Assembly (NCBI GenBank): GCA_002712335.1
Contig: PATI01000008.1
Span: 21,587-41,232, forward strand
Length of the DNA: 19,646 nt
Direction of reading: 5' to 3'
Source of the DNA: Rhodospirillaceae bacterium
GTDB taxonomy: Bacteria; Pseudomonadota; Alphaproteobacteria; MPNO01; UBA2964
A program made the translations under genes and the position numbers. This document shows positions 1-6,597 of the stretch, in pieces (the first letter of the stretch is position 1; each line of letters opens with the position of its first letter). The notes beneath the pieces are model-generated. The model was not told where the DNA came from, ran no database searches, and saw nothing but the letters and a program-made list of their open reading frames with translations.

Positions 1-597
1 ACATATACATTCCTCTTCTTCTCCCACAATTGGTTTATGTATTATTGCTTCGTCTACGTCCTGCATATCACCAGCATTAAAAGATGAAATTTGATCACTG
101 TAACAGCCGGACAGTACTACGGTAACTTCCCGACCCCGGTGACCATGATCTGGGACAGGTTTTCCTGCCTTGATACGAAGAAGACGAGCAATGCCACCAT
201 CATCAGAAAGACCTAACATGTGCTGATAAACGCCCGGGCCAATATACTTCCAGGGAATATTATCAACGTCATGATTAACATATTTACGTAAGACAGGAGG
301 TATAATTGATTTTGTAGTGTAATACTCCTCCACAGTAGCAAATGGGCCAGGTGTTGCAGTTTCTGGAGATTCTGAATCTATATTTTCAAATACTTTGTCT
401 AACATGTTTGGTGACAACTCTTGATCAGGGGTATCTGCCAACAAAACTCCACCTACCGTTTCAGCTAGCTGAACACTAGCTCGACATTCTGGACAGAATG
501 AAAGGTGAGTAGCCACCGCCAAACTCCAACTTTCTGACAAGGCGCCAGCTGCATAGCTCATCAATAAATCGTCATGTGGGTGGTGGCTTACATTCAT
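1..597 (-). CDS. chrR: ChrR-type zinc anti-sigma factor, cut by the left window edge
   Basis: The partial reading frame gives 199 residues without a stop. Its ATG overlaps the sigma factor stop as ATGA (594-597), so the two genes are translationally coupled. The N-terminal zinc anti-sigma domain shows H6, H31, C35 and C38 (HLSFCPECR), the same numbering I recall for the Zn ligands of Rhodobacter sphaeroides ChrR. A C-terminal cupin domain follows, with H151, H153, E157 and H187 as its probable metal site and a Cys-x-Cys at 197-199 at the window edge. In the family the N-terminal domain holds RpoE inactive in the cytoplasm, and the cupin domain is needed to release it under singlet oxygen. About 20-25 residues probably lie outside the window. 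The role is inferred from family and context; membership itself is close to certain. Confidence 0.95.
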   Translation of the reverse strand, partial: MNVSHHPHDDLLMSYAAGALSESWSLAVATHLSFCPECRASVQLAETVGGVLLADTPDQELSPNMLDKVFENIDSESPETATPGPFATVEEYYTTKSIIPPVLRKYVNHDVDNIPWKYIGPGVYQHMLGLSDDGGIARLLRIKAGKPVPDHGHRGREVTVVLSGCYSDQISSFNAGDMQDVDEAIIHKPIVGEEEECIC

Positions 598-1190
598 TGT
601 AAATCTCCTAACGCGTGACGTAATTTGGTGAAGGATAAACGCAAACGCGATTTAACTGTACCAAGTGGAATGTTAATAGCGTCTGCTATTTCTTGGTGAG
701 ACAAGCCCTCCAAAAAGGAGAGTGTTACAACCTCCCTTTGATCATCAGGCAATTGATTAATTGAAAGTTTTACACGATCCACTAATGCGGATTGTTCAAC
801 GTTTTGCAATGGCGTTGGCGTTTCGTCCGGTTTAAACATTGGATCATCTGGATCTAGAAGAGGCTTATTTTCTTTTCGCAAGCGGTCTATTCTTAAATTT
901 CTGGCAATAGTAAAAATCCAAGTCGTGGCTGACGATTTTTTAGGATTAAATTGCTCAGCCTTTCGCCAAACACGTATGAAAGTTTCCTGTGTAATTTCTT
1001 CAGATGCTACCGGATCGCCTCCAATTTTCATCATGTAGGCTTTAACCCGTGGACCTATTTTTCTAAACAAAGTAGCAAAAGCTTCGCGATCTTTTGCAGA
1101 CCCTATTTTCATTAACAGATCATTATCAGAGGGTGTCACTTCAAGCTTTACCTTGGGCTGATTTCTTAAGGACAAAAAATTTCCGCTCAT
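594..1190 (-). CDS. rpoE: ECF sigma factor RpoE (ECF11, singlet-oxygen type)
   Basis: This is an RNA polymerase sigma factor of the extracytoplasmic type. The product has region 2 (EEITQETFIRVWRKAEQF, then TTWIFTIARNLRIDRLR) and region 4 (LPDDQREVVTLSFLEGLSHQEIA with the HTH ending GTVKSRLRLS). It is paired with chrR through a 4-base overlap, the arrangement of the RpoE-ChrR singlet-oxygen switch. The reading frame extends to an ATG at 1289, but that codon lies only 4 bases past the likely -10 element (1294-1299) and so at or before the transcription start. The in-frame ATGs at 1208 and 1190 are better candidates. I chose 1190 (198 residues, GAGG just upstream, though unusually close); 1208 is possible. 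A promoter of its own type points to autoregulation. Confidence 0.93.
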   Translation of the reverse strand: MSGNFLSLRNQPKVKLEVTPSDNDLLMKIGSAKDREAFATLFRKIGPRVKAYMMKIGGDPVASEEITQETFIRVWRKAEQFNPKKSSATTWIFTIARNLRIDRLRKENKPLLDPDDPMFKPDETPTPLQNVEQSALVDRVKLSINQLPDDQREVVTLSFLEGLSHQEIADAINIPLGTVKSRLRLSFTKLRHALGDLQ

Positions 1191-1293
1191 ACCCTCATTT
1201 TGCGCCATGTTTGTCAATGTTCTTGGCACAAAATATGCTGTCGGCTTGCAGTTTAAAGTATTAAATCCGGTATCCTGAATATGTAACATAATT

Positions 1294-1323
1294 ATCTTAC
1301 GTTCAGTCTAGACCCTCAGATCA
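1294..1323 (-). promoter_or_regulatory. Candidate RpoE-dependent promoter of rpoE-chrR
   Basis: Read on the minus strand: TGATCT (1323-1318), an 18-base spacer ending in CG, then TAAGAT (1299-1294). This matches the -35 TGATCC and -10 TAAGA that I recall for the autoregulated rpoE promoter of R. sphaeroides. It lies in the 44-base gap between the phrB stop and the longest rpoE frame, so rpoE-chrR can be transcribed separately from phrB. The motif is seen directly; its function is inferred. Confidence 0.75.
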
Positions 1324-1334
1324 TAAAAAAGTCT

Positions 1335-2891
1335 TTAATTTTGAATTTTAATACAATTCCCGCAATGACTTTTCAAAAATTCTGCTGATTGACTGCGTAC
1401 GATTTCTTTATGTTTTTCATCCTTAGATTGCCACATGCGGTAAGGCATTGATAATCTGGGATTTTTTTCGAGTTTGTGTTTATTACGATCTAGAAAGTCC
1501 CAATATAAATAATTAAATGGACAAGCATCTTTTCCTACTTTCTTTTTCACATCATAAGAACAGGAACTACAGTAGTTGGACATTTTATTGATATAATTAC
1601 CACTGGCCGCATAAGGTTTAGTTGCCAAGGTTCCTCCATCAGCGAATTGACTCATGCCGAGCGTATTAGGCAGCTCTACCCATTCATGAGCATCAGCGTA
1701 AACAGAAAGATACCACTCGTGAACAGCTTTAGGATCAATGCCAGCCAACATTGCAAAATTCCCCGTAATCATAAGCCTTTGGATATGATGAGCATATGCC
1801 TCCTCCATAGTTTGTTGTAGGCTCGCACTTAAACAGGCCATATTTGTTTTTCCTGTCCAATAAAACTCAGGCAATTTTCTTGAATTTTGGAAGAAATTAA
1901 GCTCCTGATATCGTGGCATCTTGAGCCAATAGATACCTCGGATAAATTCCCTCCAACCTATAATTTGCCTAATAAACCCCTCAGCAGAGTTCAATGGTAT
2001 CCTGCCTTGGCGGTATTGATCCTCAACACGCTCACAAACAACTAATGGGTCTAGGAAGCCAATATTTAAATAAAGAGATATTATAGAATGAAAAAGAAAA
2101 GCTTCTTCTTTTAAAAGAGCATCCTGATAGGTACCAAATGAAGCTAAAGAGTTTTCAATAAAACTTTGGAGAGCCTCTTCCGCTCCAGTCCGCGTTACCG
2201 CAAACCAAAAAGGCTCCAAAACTCCGTAGTTATCGGGAAAGTAGCCAGCAATAAGTTTAATCACCTCCTGCGTTATTAAATCTGGTTTGAAACGTTTAGG
2301 CCCATAAAAATTTTCAACTTTGTTGGCAGGCTTTCTATTGTCCTTATCAAAATTCCACTGTCCGCCTTCCGGCTCACCCTTATCAGTTAACAACAAACCT
2401 GTTTTTCGCCGCATATTTCGATAGAAATTTTCCATGCGAAGTTGCTGCCGCCCCGCTGCCCACTCGTCGAATTCAGTAGAGCTACAGATATATCTTGTGT
2501 CGTCAGGAATGGTTATATTAAATGTGGATAGATTATCTAATTTTTTAAGTTTTTCATAAAGTTGCCATTCGCCTGGTTTGGTAACAATGATCTGATCACA
2601 GCCATACTTTCTATAGACACCTTTAAGTTCTTTAATCAAAGAACCAGAATTTTGGAGGTCTTCAAGTTTTTGGTAGACTACCTGCCAGCCAGCCGACAAC
2701 AATTCGCTTTTAAAATGACGCATTGCAGAGAACAAAAACACCAACTTTTTTTTATGATGCGGCATCAAGGAAGCTTCTGAAGAAGCCTCCACTAAAAGCA
2801 CTAAATCACGATCCTTTTTAGCCTTCTTAAGAGAAGATATGTCTAAAGATAGTTGGTCCCACAGGATGAGGATGAGCGACTTATTGTCCAT
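1335..2891 (-). CDS. phrB: FeS-type photolyase/cryptochrome (PhrB/CryB class)
   Basis: 518 residues, full length for the FeS-BCP/CryPro class of the photolyase-cryptochrome family. These proteins bind FAD and a [4Fe-4S] cluster; characterised members repair (6-4) photoproducts or act as light-responsive cryptochromes. Four cysteines, C353, C441, C444 and C457 (CSSC, then ACPFN), have the spacing of the cluster ligands of Agrobacterium PhrB, shifted by three residues. The N-terminal part is a Rossmann-like antenna domain (LILILWDQLS). The C-terminal FAD region includes HIQRLMITGNFAML. The ATG overlaps the stop of the upstream DCC gene as TAATG (2889-2893), so the two are translated together. 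Placement beside rpoE-chrR and downstream of an RpoE-like promoter suggests induction by light-driven oxidative stress. Repair enzyme versus photoreceptor cannot be decided here. Confidence 0.95.
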   Translation of the reverse strand: MDNKSLILILWDQLSLDISSLKKAKKDRDLVLLVEASSEASLMPHHKKKLVFLFSAMRHFKSELLSAGWQVVYQKLEDLQNSGSLIKELKGVYRKYGCDQIIVTKPGEWQLYEKLKKLDNLSTFNITIPDDTRYICSSTEFDEWAAGRQQLRMENFYRNMRRKTGLLLTDKGEPEGGQWNFDKDNRKPANKVENFYGPKRFKPDLITQEVIKLIAGYFPDNYGVLEPFWFAVTRTGAEEALQSFIENSLASFGTYQDALLKEEAFLFHSIISLYLNIGFLDPLVVCERVEDQYRQGRIPLNSAEGFIRQIIGWREFIRGIYWLKMPRYQELNFFQNSRKLPEFYWTGKTNMACLSASLQQTMEEAYAHHIQRLMITGNFAMLAGIDPKAVHEWYLSVYADAHEWVELPNTLGMSQFADGGTLATKPYAASGNYINKMSNYCSSCSYDVKKKVGKDACPFNYLYWDFLDRNKHKLEKNPRLSMPYRMWQSKDEKHKEIVRSQSAEFLKSHCGNCIKIQN

Positions 2892-3388
2892 TAGAGATAG
2901 AAGAGCAAATGTTGAGCTTTATTGTATGGCCTTTCCGCATGTATTTTGTTTACAACAATTTTGTGAGTTTTTTGATGAATTGCAGGTCCGAGTTCTTTTT
3001 TAGATTGATGGTGAGAAGCAGTAGTCTTTAGTAGGCGCTGCAGCACAGGCCTAAAGACAAGAAACATTAGATAAAAAAATTCTAATAAATAAATGATTGG
3101 TTTTTTTCGGGCAATAATCCCATATGCCCTGAAAGCCGGCAGCAGCGTCCATAGTGCAGCAAAGGCTGCCGCTCCTGATAGTAATCCTGTCTCATCATTA
3201 AATATATGAAAGCGCTTCATTGCTATTTTCGGATTTAAATCAGGGTGCAGTTTTCCTTTCCCGGTGGGGGAAATGTCTTCCCAAACAATTTTGTCCGACT
3301 CGGCAAACTTTTTGTAAAAGTTTATCTCTAAGCTGCATAAAGGACATGAACCATCATAATAAACGTGATTAGTGTTTTGGTTTATCAT
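2891..3388 (-). CDS. DCC-family (DUF393) thiol-disulfide oxidoreductase-like protein
   Basis: 165 residues. The N-terminal signature YYDGSCPLCSLEINFYKK (residues 10-27) with a CPLC pair defines the DUF393 or DCC family, predicted to have a thioredoxin-like fold with a CxxC redox centre. No substrate is known for most members. A hydrophobic stretch near residues 95-118 (IIYLLEFFYLMFLVF) could lie against or in the membrane. The tail is basic and histidine-rich. Its stop shares one base with the phrB start (TAATG), and an RpoE-like promoter lies about 85 bases upstream, so DCC and phrB form a two-gene unit. No clear Shine-Dalgarno sequence precedes the ATG. A redox role in the photo-oxidative response is inferred from position only. 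Confidence 0.88.
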   Translation of the reverse strand: MINQNTNHVYYDGSCPLCSLEINFYKKFAESDKIVWEDISPTGKGKLHPDLNPKIAMKRFHIFNDETGLLSGAAAFAALWTLLPAFRAYGIIARKKPIIYLLEFFYLMFLVFRPVLQRLLKTTASHHQSKKELGPAIHQKTHKIVVNKIHAERPYNKAQHLLFYL

Positions 3389-3473
3389 TTTTAATTAATG
3401 CCTTTTTTTATTTTTGAGACAAGTAAATTCACTGCATAAGATAACTTCAACTGTTAAGCGAGGTTATATAATT

Positions 3474-3503
3474 GTTTTACGTTTATGAATAAACTTTAGA
3501 TCG
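3474..3503 (-). promoter_or_regulatory. Candidate RpoE-dependent promoter of DCC-phrB
   Basis: On the minus strand: CGATCT (3503-3498), an 18-base spacer ending in CG, then TAAAAC (3479-3474). It shares GATCT, the spacer length and the ACG-TAA junction with the rpoE promoter. The spacer contains a 14-base perfect palindrome, GTTTATTCATAAAC (3481-3494). The expected transcript would have a leader of roughly 75-80 bases before the DCC gene. The -35 has one mismatch to TGATCY, so this is the weaker of the two minus-strand candidates. Confidence 0.55.
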
Positions 3504-3526
3504 ATCCAATCAATTTTAAGCGCCGG

Positions 3527-3556
3527 TGATCCATAATTTTCATTATAGCGTAACCC
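3527..3556 (+). promoter_or_regulatory. Candidate RpoE-dependent promoter of the small membrane protein gene
   Basis: TGATCC (3527-3532), an 18-base spacer ending in GCG, then TAACCC (3551-3556). The -35 is a perfect match to the R. sphaeroides-type consensus as I recall it; the -10 keeps only TAA. Transcription would start near 3563, just before the strong GGAGG ribosome site at 3573-3577. It lies back to back with the DCC-phrB candidate, with 23 bases between the two -35 elements. Confidence 0.55.
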
Positions 3557-3583
3557 CTACACAATGTAATTTGGAGGTATCAA

Positions 3584-3829
3584 ATGTCTTTATACTCAGT
3601 TGTTATGAATGATGATCAAAACCCCTTGAACGCCCTTCCAAAGCCCCAGCGCTTTCAGGCAATGGTTTTTCTTTCTTTAATGTGGTCGACTGTATTTTGC
3701 GTGGCCATAGGTTCTTGGGCCTATTGGGGCGAATTGGTCATTGGACATCTAGCTGTTGCCCTGGGAGTGATTTTAACCGGTCTTACTTTTCGTTCAGTCA
3801 ATAAAAATGAAGGATCTTCTGTAGATTAA
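3584..3829 (+). CDS. Small two-helix inner-membrane protein of unknown function
   Basis: 81 residues. A polar N-terminus (about 24 residues, with PLNALPKPQRF) is followed by two predicted membrane helices, roughly residues 26-47 (AMVFLSLMWSTVFC...) and 50-69 (ELVIGHLAVALGVILTGL), and a short polar tail. The first helix carries a Cys and several aromatic residues. GGAGG at 3573-3577, six bases before the ATG, fixes the start. I do not recognise a named family. The gene lies divergent from DCC-phrB behind an RpoE-like promoter and 56 bases ahead of the SDR gene, so an RpoE-controlled role at the membrane is the best inference. The ribosome site, hydrophobic pattern and position make a real gene likely. 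Confidence 0.8.
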   Translation: MSLYSVVMNDDQNPLNALPKPQRFQAMVFLSLMWSTVFCVAIGSWAYWGELVIGHLAVALGVILTGLTFRSVNKNEGSSVD

Positions 3830-3885
3830 TATTCGCATTGCACAGCTACGCGAAAGGGTAGTCTCAACAGAATTGTATTAAATAA

Positions 3886-4665
3886 ATGGATACATTCTCT
3901 CCCGACCTCGGCAGTAAATCATCCCTAACCTCTTTTTCTCGTGGGGCCAATGTTGCTGTCATAGGGGCAGGTGGGGGTATTGGTAAAGCTCTAGTTGATT
4001 GTCTATCGTTAGATGACAATAAACCAAACATTATAGCATTAAATCGAAGTGATATTAGAAGGTCCGGTTGGAAAGGGTTGTTCAAGGCGCTTGAATTAGA
4101 GAATGAAAGTTCTATTAAAGAAGCGGCGGAATTTATTAAGTGTAAAATGGGAAATCTCAGCGCTGTAATCGTAGCAACCGGTTTGTTGCATGACGATACA
4201 GGGATTAAGCCCGAAAAATCATGGAACTCTTTGGACCCGTATTCTATCGAGAGGGTTTACAGGGTAAATACGGTTGGCCCAGCTCTTGTGGCCAAGTATT
4301 TTCTCCCCCTACTAGATAATAATTGCAAGTCAGTTTTTGCCTGTCTATCAGCTCGCGTGGGTAGCATAGCCGATAATAATTTAGGCGGGTGGTACGCATA
4401 CCGAGCATCAAAAGCTGCCCTCAATATGGTATTGAAAAATCTTTCAATAGAGCTTCACCGAAAAAATAAAAGTGCTGTCTGCGTGGGTCTCCACCCCGGT
4501 ACCGTCAGTACAAAATTATCAAAGTCATTCAGCAATAATGTATCGCCTGAATCAATCGTCTCGCCTGAGCAAGCAGCCGTCAATCTATTATCAGTGTTAA
4601 ATGACTTAACGGTTAGCGATTCCGGTAAAATATTTGCCTACGATGGAAGCATTATCCCTTATTGA
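3886..4665 (+). CDS. Short-chain dehydrogenase/reductase (SDR)
   Basis: 259 residues, normal for a classical-type SDR. The cofactor motif GAGGGIG is at 27-33, the Asn motif VNTVGP around 127-132, the catalytic Ser near 155 (CLSARVGS) and the Tyr-Lys pair Y172/K176 in YRASK, so the active site is complete. HPGTVSTKLS follows the catalytic block, as in C-factor-like (CsgA-type) SDRs. The first 20 residues are an extra polar lead-in before the first beta strand; no downstream ATG precedes the GAGGGIG motif, so the start at 3886 stands despite a weak ribosome site. The gene follows the small membrane protein by 56 bases with no obvious terminator, so it may share its RpoE-like promoter. The substrate is unknown. 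Confidence 0.9.
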   Translation: MDTFSPDLGSKSSLTSFSRGANVAVIGAGGGIGKALVDCLSLDDNKPNIIALNRSDIRRSGWKGLFKALELENESSIKEAAEFIKCKMGNLSAVIVATGLLHDDTGIKPEKSWNSLDPYSIERVYRVNTVGPALVAKYFLPLLDNNCKSVFACLSARVGSIADNNLGGWYAYRASKAALNMVLKNLSIELHRKNKSAVCVGLHPGTVSTKLSKSFSNNVSPESIVSPEQAAVNLLSVLNDLTVSDSGKIFAYDGSIIPY

Positions 4666-4809
4666 TATCCGAGAAAAAGACAGATCTGAAAACTTGGTAA
4701 ATGATGATTTAATATACCTTCCCAAGTGTGATACTTTGTGTGTGGTTGTATAGACCGGCGAATTTGGGGCATAAAAGACCCAAATAAAATCACTAACAGA
4801 GATATTCAT

Positions 4810-5742
4810 ATGACCTATAAAGTAGCTTTACCCGACTTAGTTTCCAACTCATATTTCCCAGCCATAGCAGCCGTATACTTGGGGTTTTTCGAAGAAGAGG
4901 GTATCGATGCAGAAATCGAACTAATATTCCCAGTACCAGATTCTTTTTCGGCGCTCCGTGATGGCCACTGTGATTTTGTTGCAGGCTCCACACACGCTCC
5001 ACTTTGGGCATTCCCTAGATGGCAAGGATCCAAAGTGTTGTGTGCTCTTTCACAGGGTATGTATTGGTTTTTAGTAATGCGAAAAGATATTGATGTTAAA
5101 AAGGGTGACGTCAACGGCCTCAAAGGTTTGAGACTGGGCGCTGCTCCGGGGGTAGATGTTGGGCTTCGTCAATTATTGGTGGCCGCTGGAGTCGATGCTA
5201 ATGCGGAAAATATCACAATTGGATTACCGCCGGGTGGCATACCTGAAGGGAAATCCTTTGGAGTAGTAGCAGCACAAGCTTTAATTGATGGGAAAATAGA
5301 CGGTTTCTGGGCTAATGGCATGGGCGCTGAGGTCGCTATCACGAGCGGTATTGCTAAATGTATAATTGATGTACGAAGAGGTGATGGTCCGCCCGCTGCC
5401 TTTAATTTTACGCAACCAGCGTTAGTGACGACTAAAAAGTTAGTAGATGAAAAACCAGAAATTGCCGCTGGGGCGGTACGCGCTATTGTAAAGACACTCA
5501 ACGCTTTAAAAAAAGACGCCTCACTTGCAACCAAGGTCGCTCAAGGCTTATTTCCCGAAAAGGAAACAAGTCTAATTGCGAAGCTGATAGAGCGAGATCA
5601 ACCTTATTATGATGCCAAGATAAGCAAGGACCTAATCGATGGCATGAACCAGTTTGCCACTAATGCAGGTCTTCTTAAGGGCGGCCCAGTGGCATTTGAG
5701 GAGATAATTGCTACTCAGTTTAGCCACCTCTGGAAAAGCTAG
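4810..5742 (+). CDS. NMT1/THI5-like (ABC substrate-binding-fold) protein without signal peptide
   Basis: 310 residues from the ATG at 4810; an upstream in-frame GTG at 4738 is possible but adds an unlikely Cys/Arg-rich leader. The protein begins directly with the first strand of the binding-protein fold (KVALPDLVSNSYFPAIAAVYLGFFEEEGID), as in NMT1/SsuA/TauA-type proteins that bind small organic or sulfonate-like ligands. GGIPEGKSFGVVAAQALIDGKIDG fits the second lobe. Neither start gives a signal peptide or lipobox, and no ABC permease or ATPase gene is nearby. It may therefore be cytoplasmic, either a sensor or an enzyme; some enzymes such as 4,5-dihydroxyphthalate decarboxylase use this fold. 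It ends in TAG, nine bases from the convergent GST stop. Confidence 0.85.
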   Translation: MTYKVALPDLVSNSYFPAIAAVYLGFFEEEGIDAEIELIFPVPDSFSALRDGHCDFVAGSTHAPLWAFPRWQGSKVLCALSQGMYWFLVMRKDIDVKKGDVNGLKGLRLGAAPGVDVGLRQLLVAAGVDANAENITIGLPPGGIPEGKSFGVVAAQALIDGKIDGFWANGMGAEVAITSGIAKCIIDVRRGDGPPAAFNFTQPALVTTKKLVDEKPEIAAGAVRAIVKTLNALKKDASLATKVAQGLFPEKETSLIAKLIERDQPYYDAKISKDLIDGMNQFATNAGLLKGGPVAFEEIIATQFSHLWKS

Positions 5743-5751
5743 AAAACTCTG

Positions 5752-6435
5752 TCAAACTGCCGCAGACGGCGGCAAAAACTTAGAAGCCCAGCCGCCCTTG
5801 GATCGCAAGACATCGCGCCAATATTCCTCAAAATTCGGGACAACCGCCGCGATGACCGACGGTCTTTCCATTAATGAATCTCTCCAATCCCTAACAGCCG
5901 GATATTTTTCAATTAATCCAAGTGGATGTAGATGATCAAAAAACGTAAACCGCATTAGGGCAGGAGCATAAGAAGCATCTGTTAAGGAAAAGTTCTGGCC
6001 ATTGAAGTAAGGTCGTCTTTCGCCTCGTTTCATTAGTGCACCTTCTAATTTAGAAAAATATCCATCGGCGACTACACACCGGCGTCTTAAATCCTCTTCG
6101 TCCTCCGCATTATTTAAATGGGTAATAGCACTAAATGTAGGGACATAATCATTCCAAGCACGATTATAAGCGCGATCTAATGGGTCAACAGGGTGCAGTC
6201 GAGGTTCCCTTACCTCATCCAAATATTCTGCAATGGCATTGGACTCAAACAAAGCAGTTTCATTATTTACAATAAGAACAGGCACCTTTGAATGAGGCGA
6301 GATAGAAACAAACCAATCTGGTCGGTCATCGCGATTTATATACTCGATATCATAATTAATATTTTTTTCTTGGAGGACGATGGCCGCACGGTGAACCCAA
6401 GGACAAGTTTTAAAGCTACATAGTTTAAATTTCAT
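5752..6435 (-). CDS. Glutathione S-transferase family protein
   Basis: 227 residues, typical for a cytosolic GST. The N-terminal thioredoxin-like domain starts KLCSFKTCPWVHRAAIVL with a Cys-Pro-Trp active-site motif (near residue 11), as in the omega/beta-like Cys-type GSTs. The cis-Pro segment SKVPVLIVNN and the glutathione-binding ALFESNAIAEYLDE follow. An all-helical C-terminal domain includes SLTDASYAPALMRF. GST proteins of this type conjugate, isomerise or dethiolate substrates with glutathione. GGGAG lies upstream of the ATG. It converges with the binding protein gene. Placement in a catabolic region suggests a part in substrate processing, but this cannot be shown. Confidence 0.93.
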   Translation of the reverse strand: MKFKLCSFKTCPWVHRAAIVLQEKNINYDIEYINRDDRPDWFVSISPHSKVPVLIVNNETALFESNAIAEYLDEVREPRLHPVDPLDRAYNRAWNDYVPTFSAITHLNNAEDEEDLRRRCVVADGYFSKLEGALMKRGERRPYFNGQNFSLTDASYAPALMRFTFFDHLHPLGLIEKYPAVRDWRDSLMERPSVIAAVVPNFEEYWRDVLRSKGGWASKFLPPSAAV

Positions 6436-6597
6436 TTCCCGAAAAACTCCCTTTTAATTAGTATAAAGGGTCACATAGAGAGGCATATGTTTCAATTATG
6501 AATTAAATTTATTAACCCTACATGTTTAGAATAGATGATTAACGTGATATGATTAAAACACTACGGAATTAACAGAAATATTTTATGGGAGGTAGAG

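Noticed and set aside
5169..5534. 121-codon minus-strand frame opposite the binding-fold protein
   Set aside because: Shadow of the real plus-strand gene; no recognisable motif.
5759..5773. Hairpin GCCGC-AGACG-GCGGC at the end of the GST gene as a terminator
   Set aside because: Five-base stem lies in the coding sequence and is not followed by a T-run on either strand.
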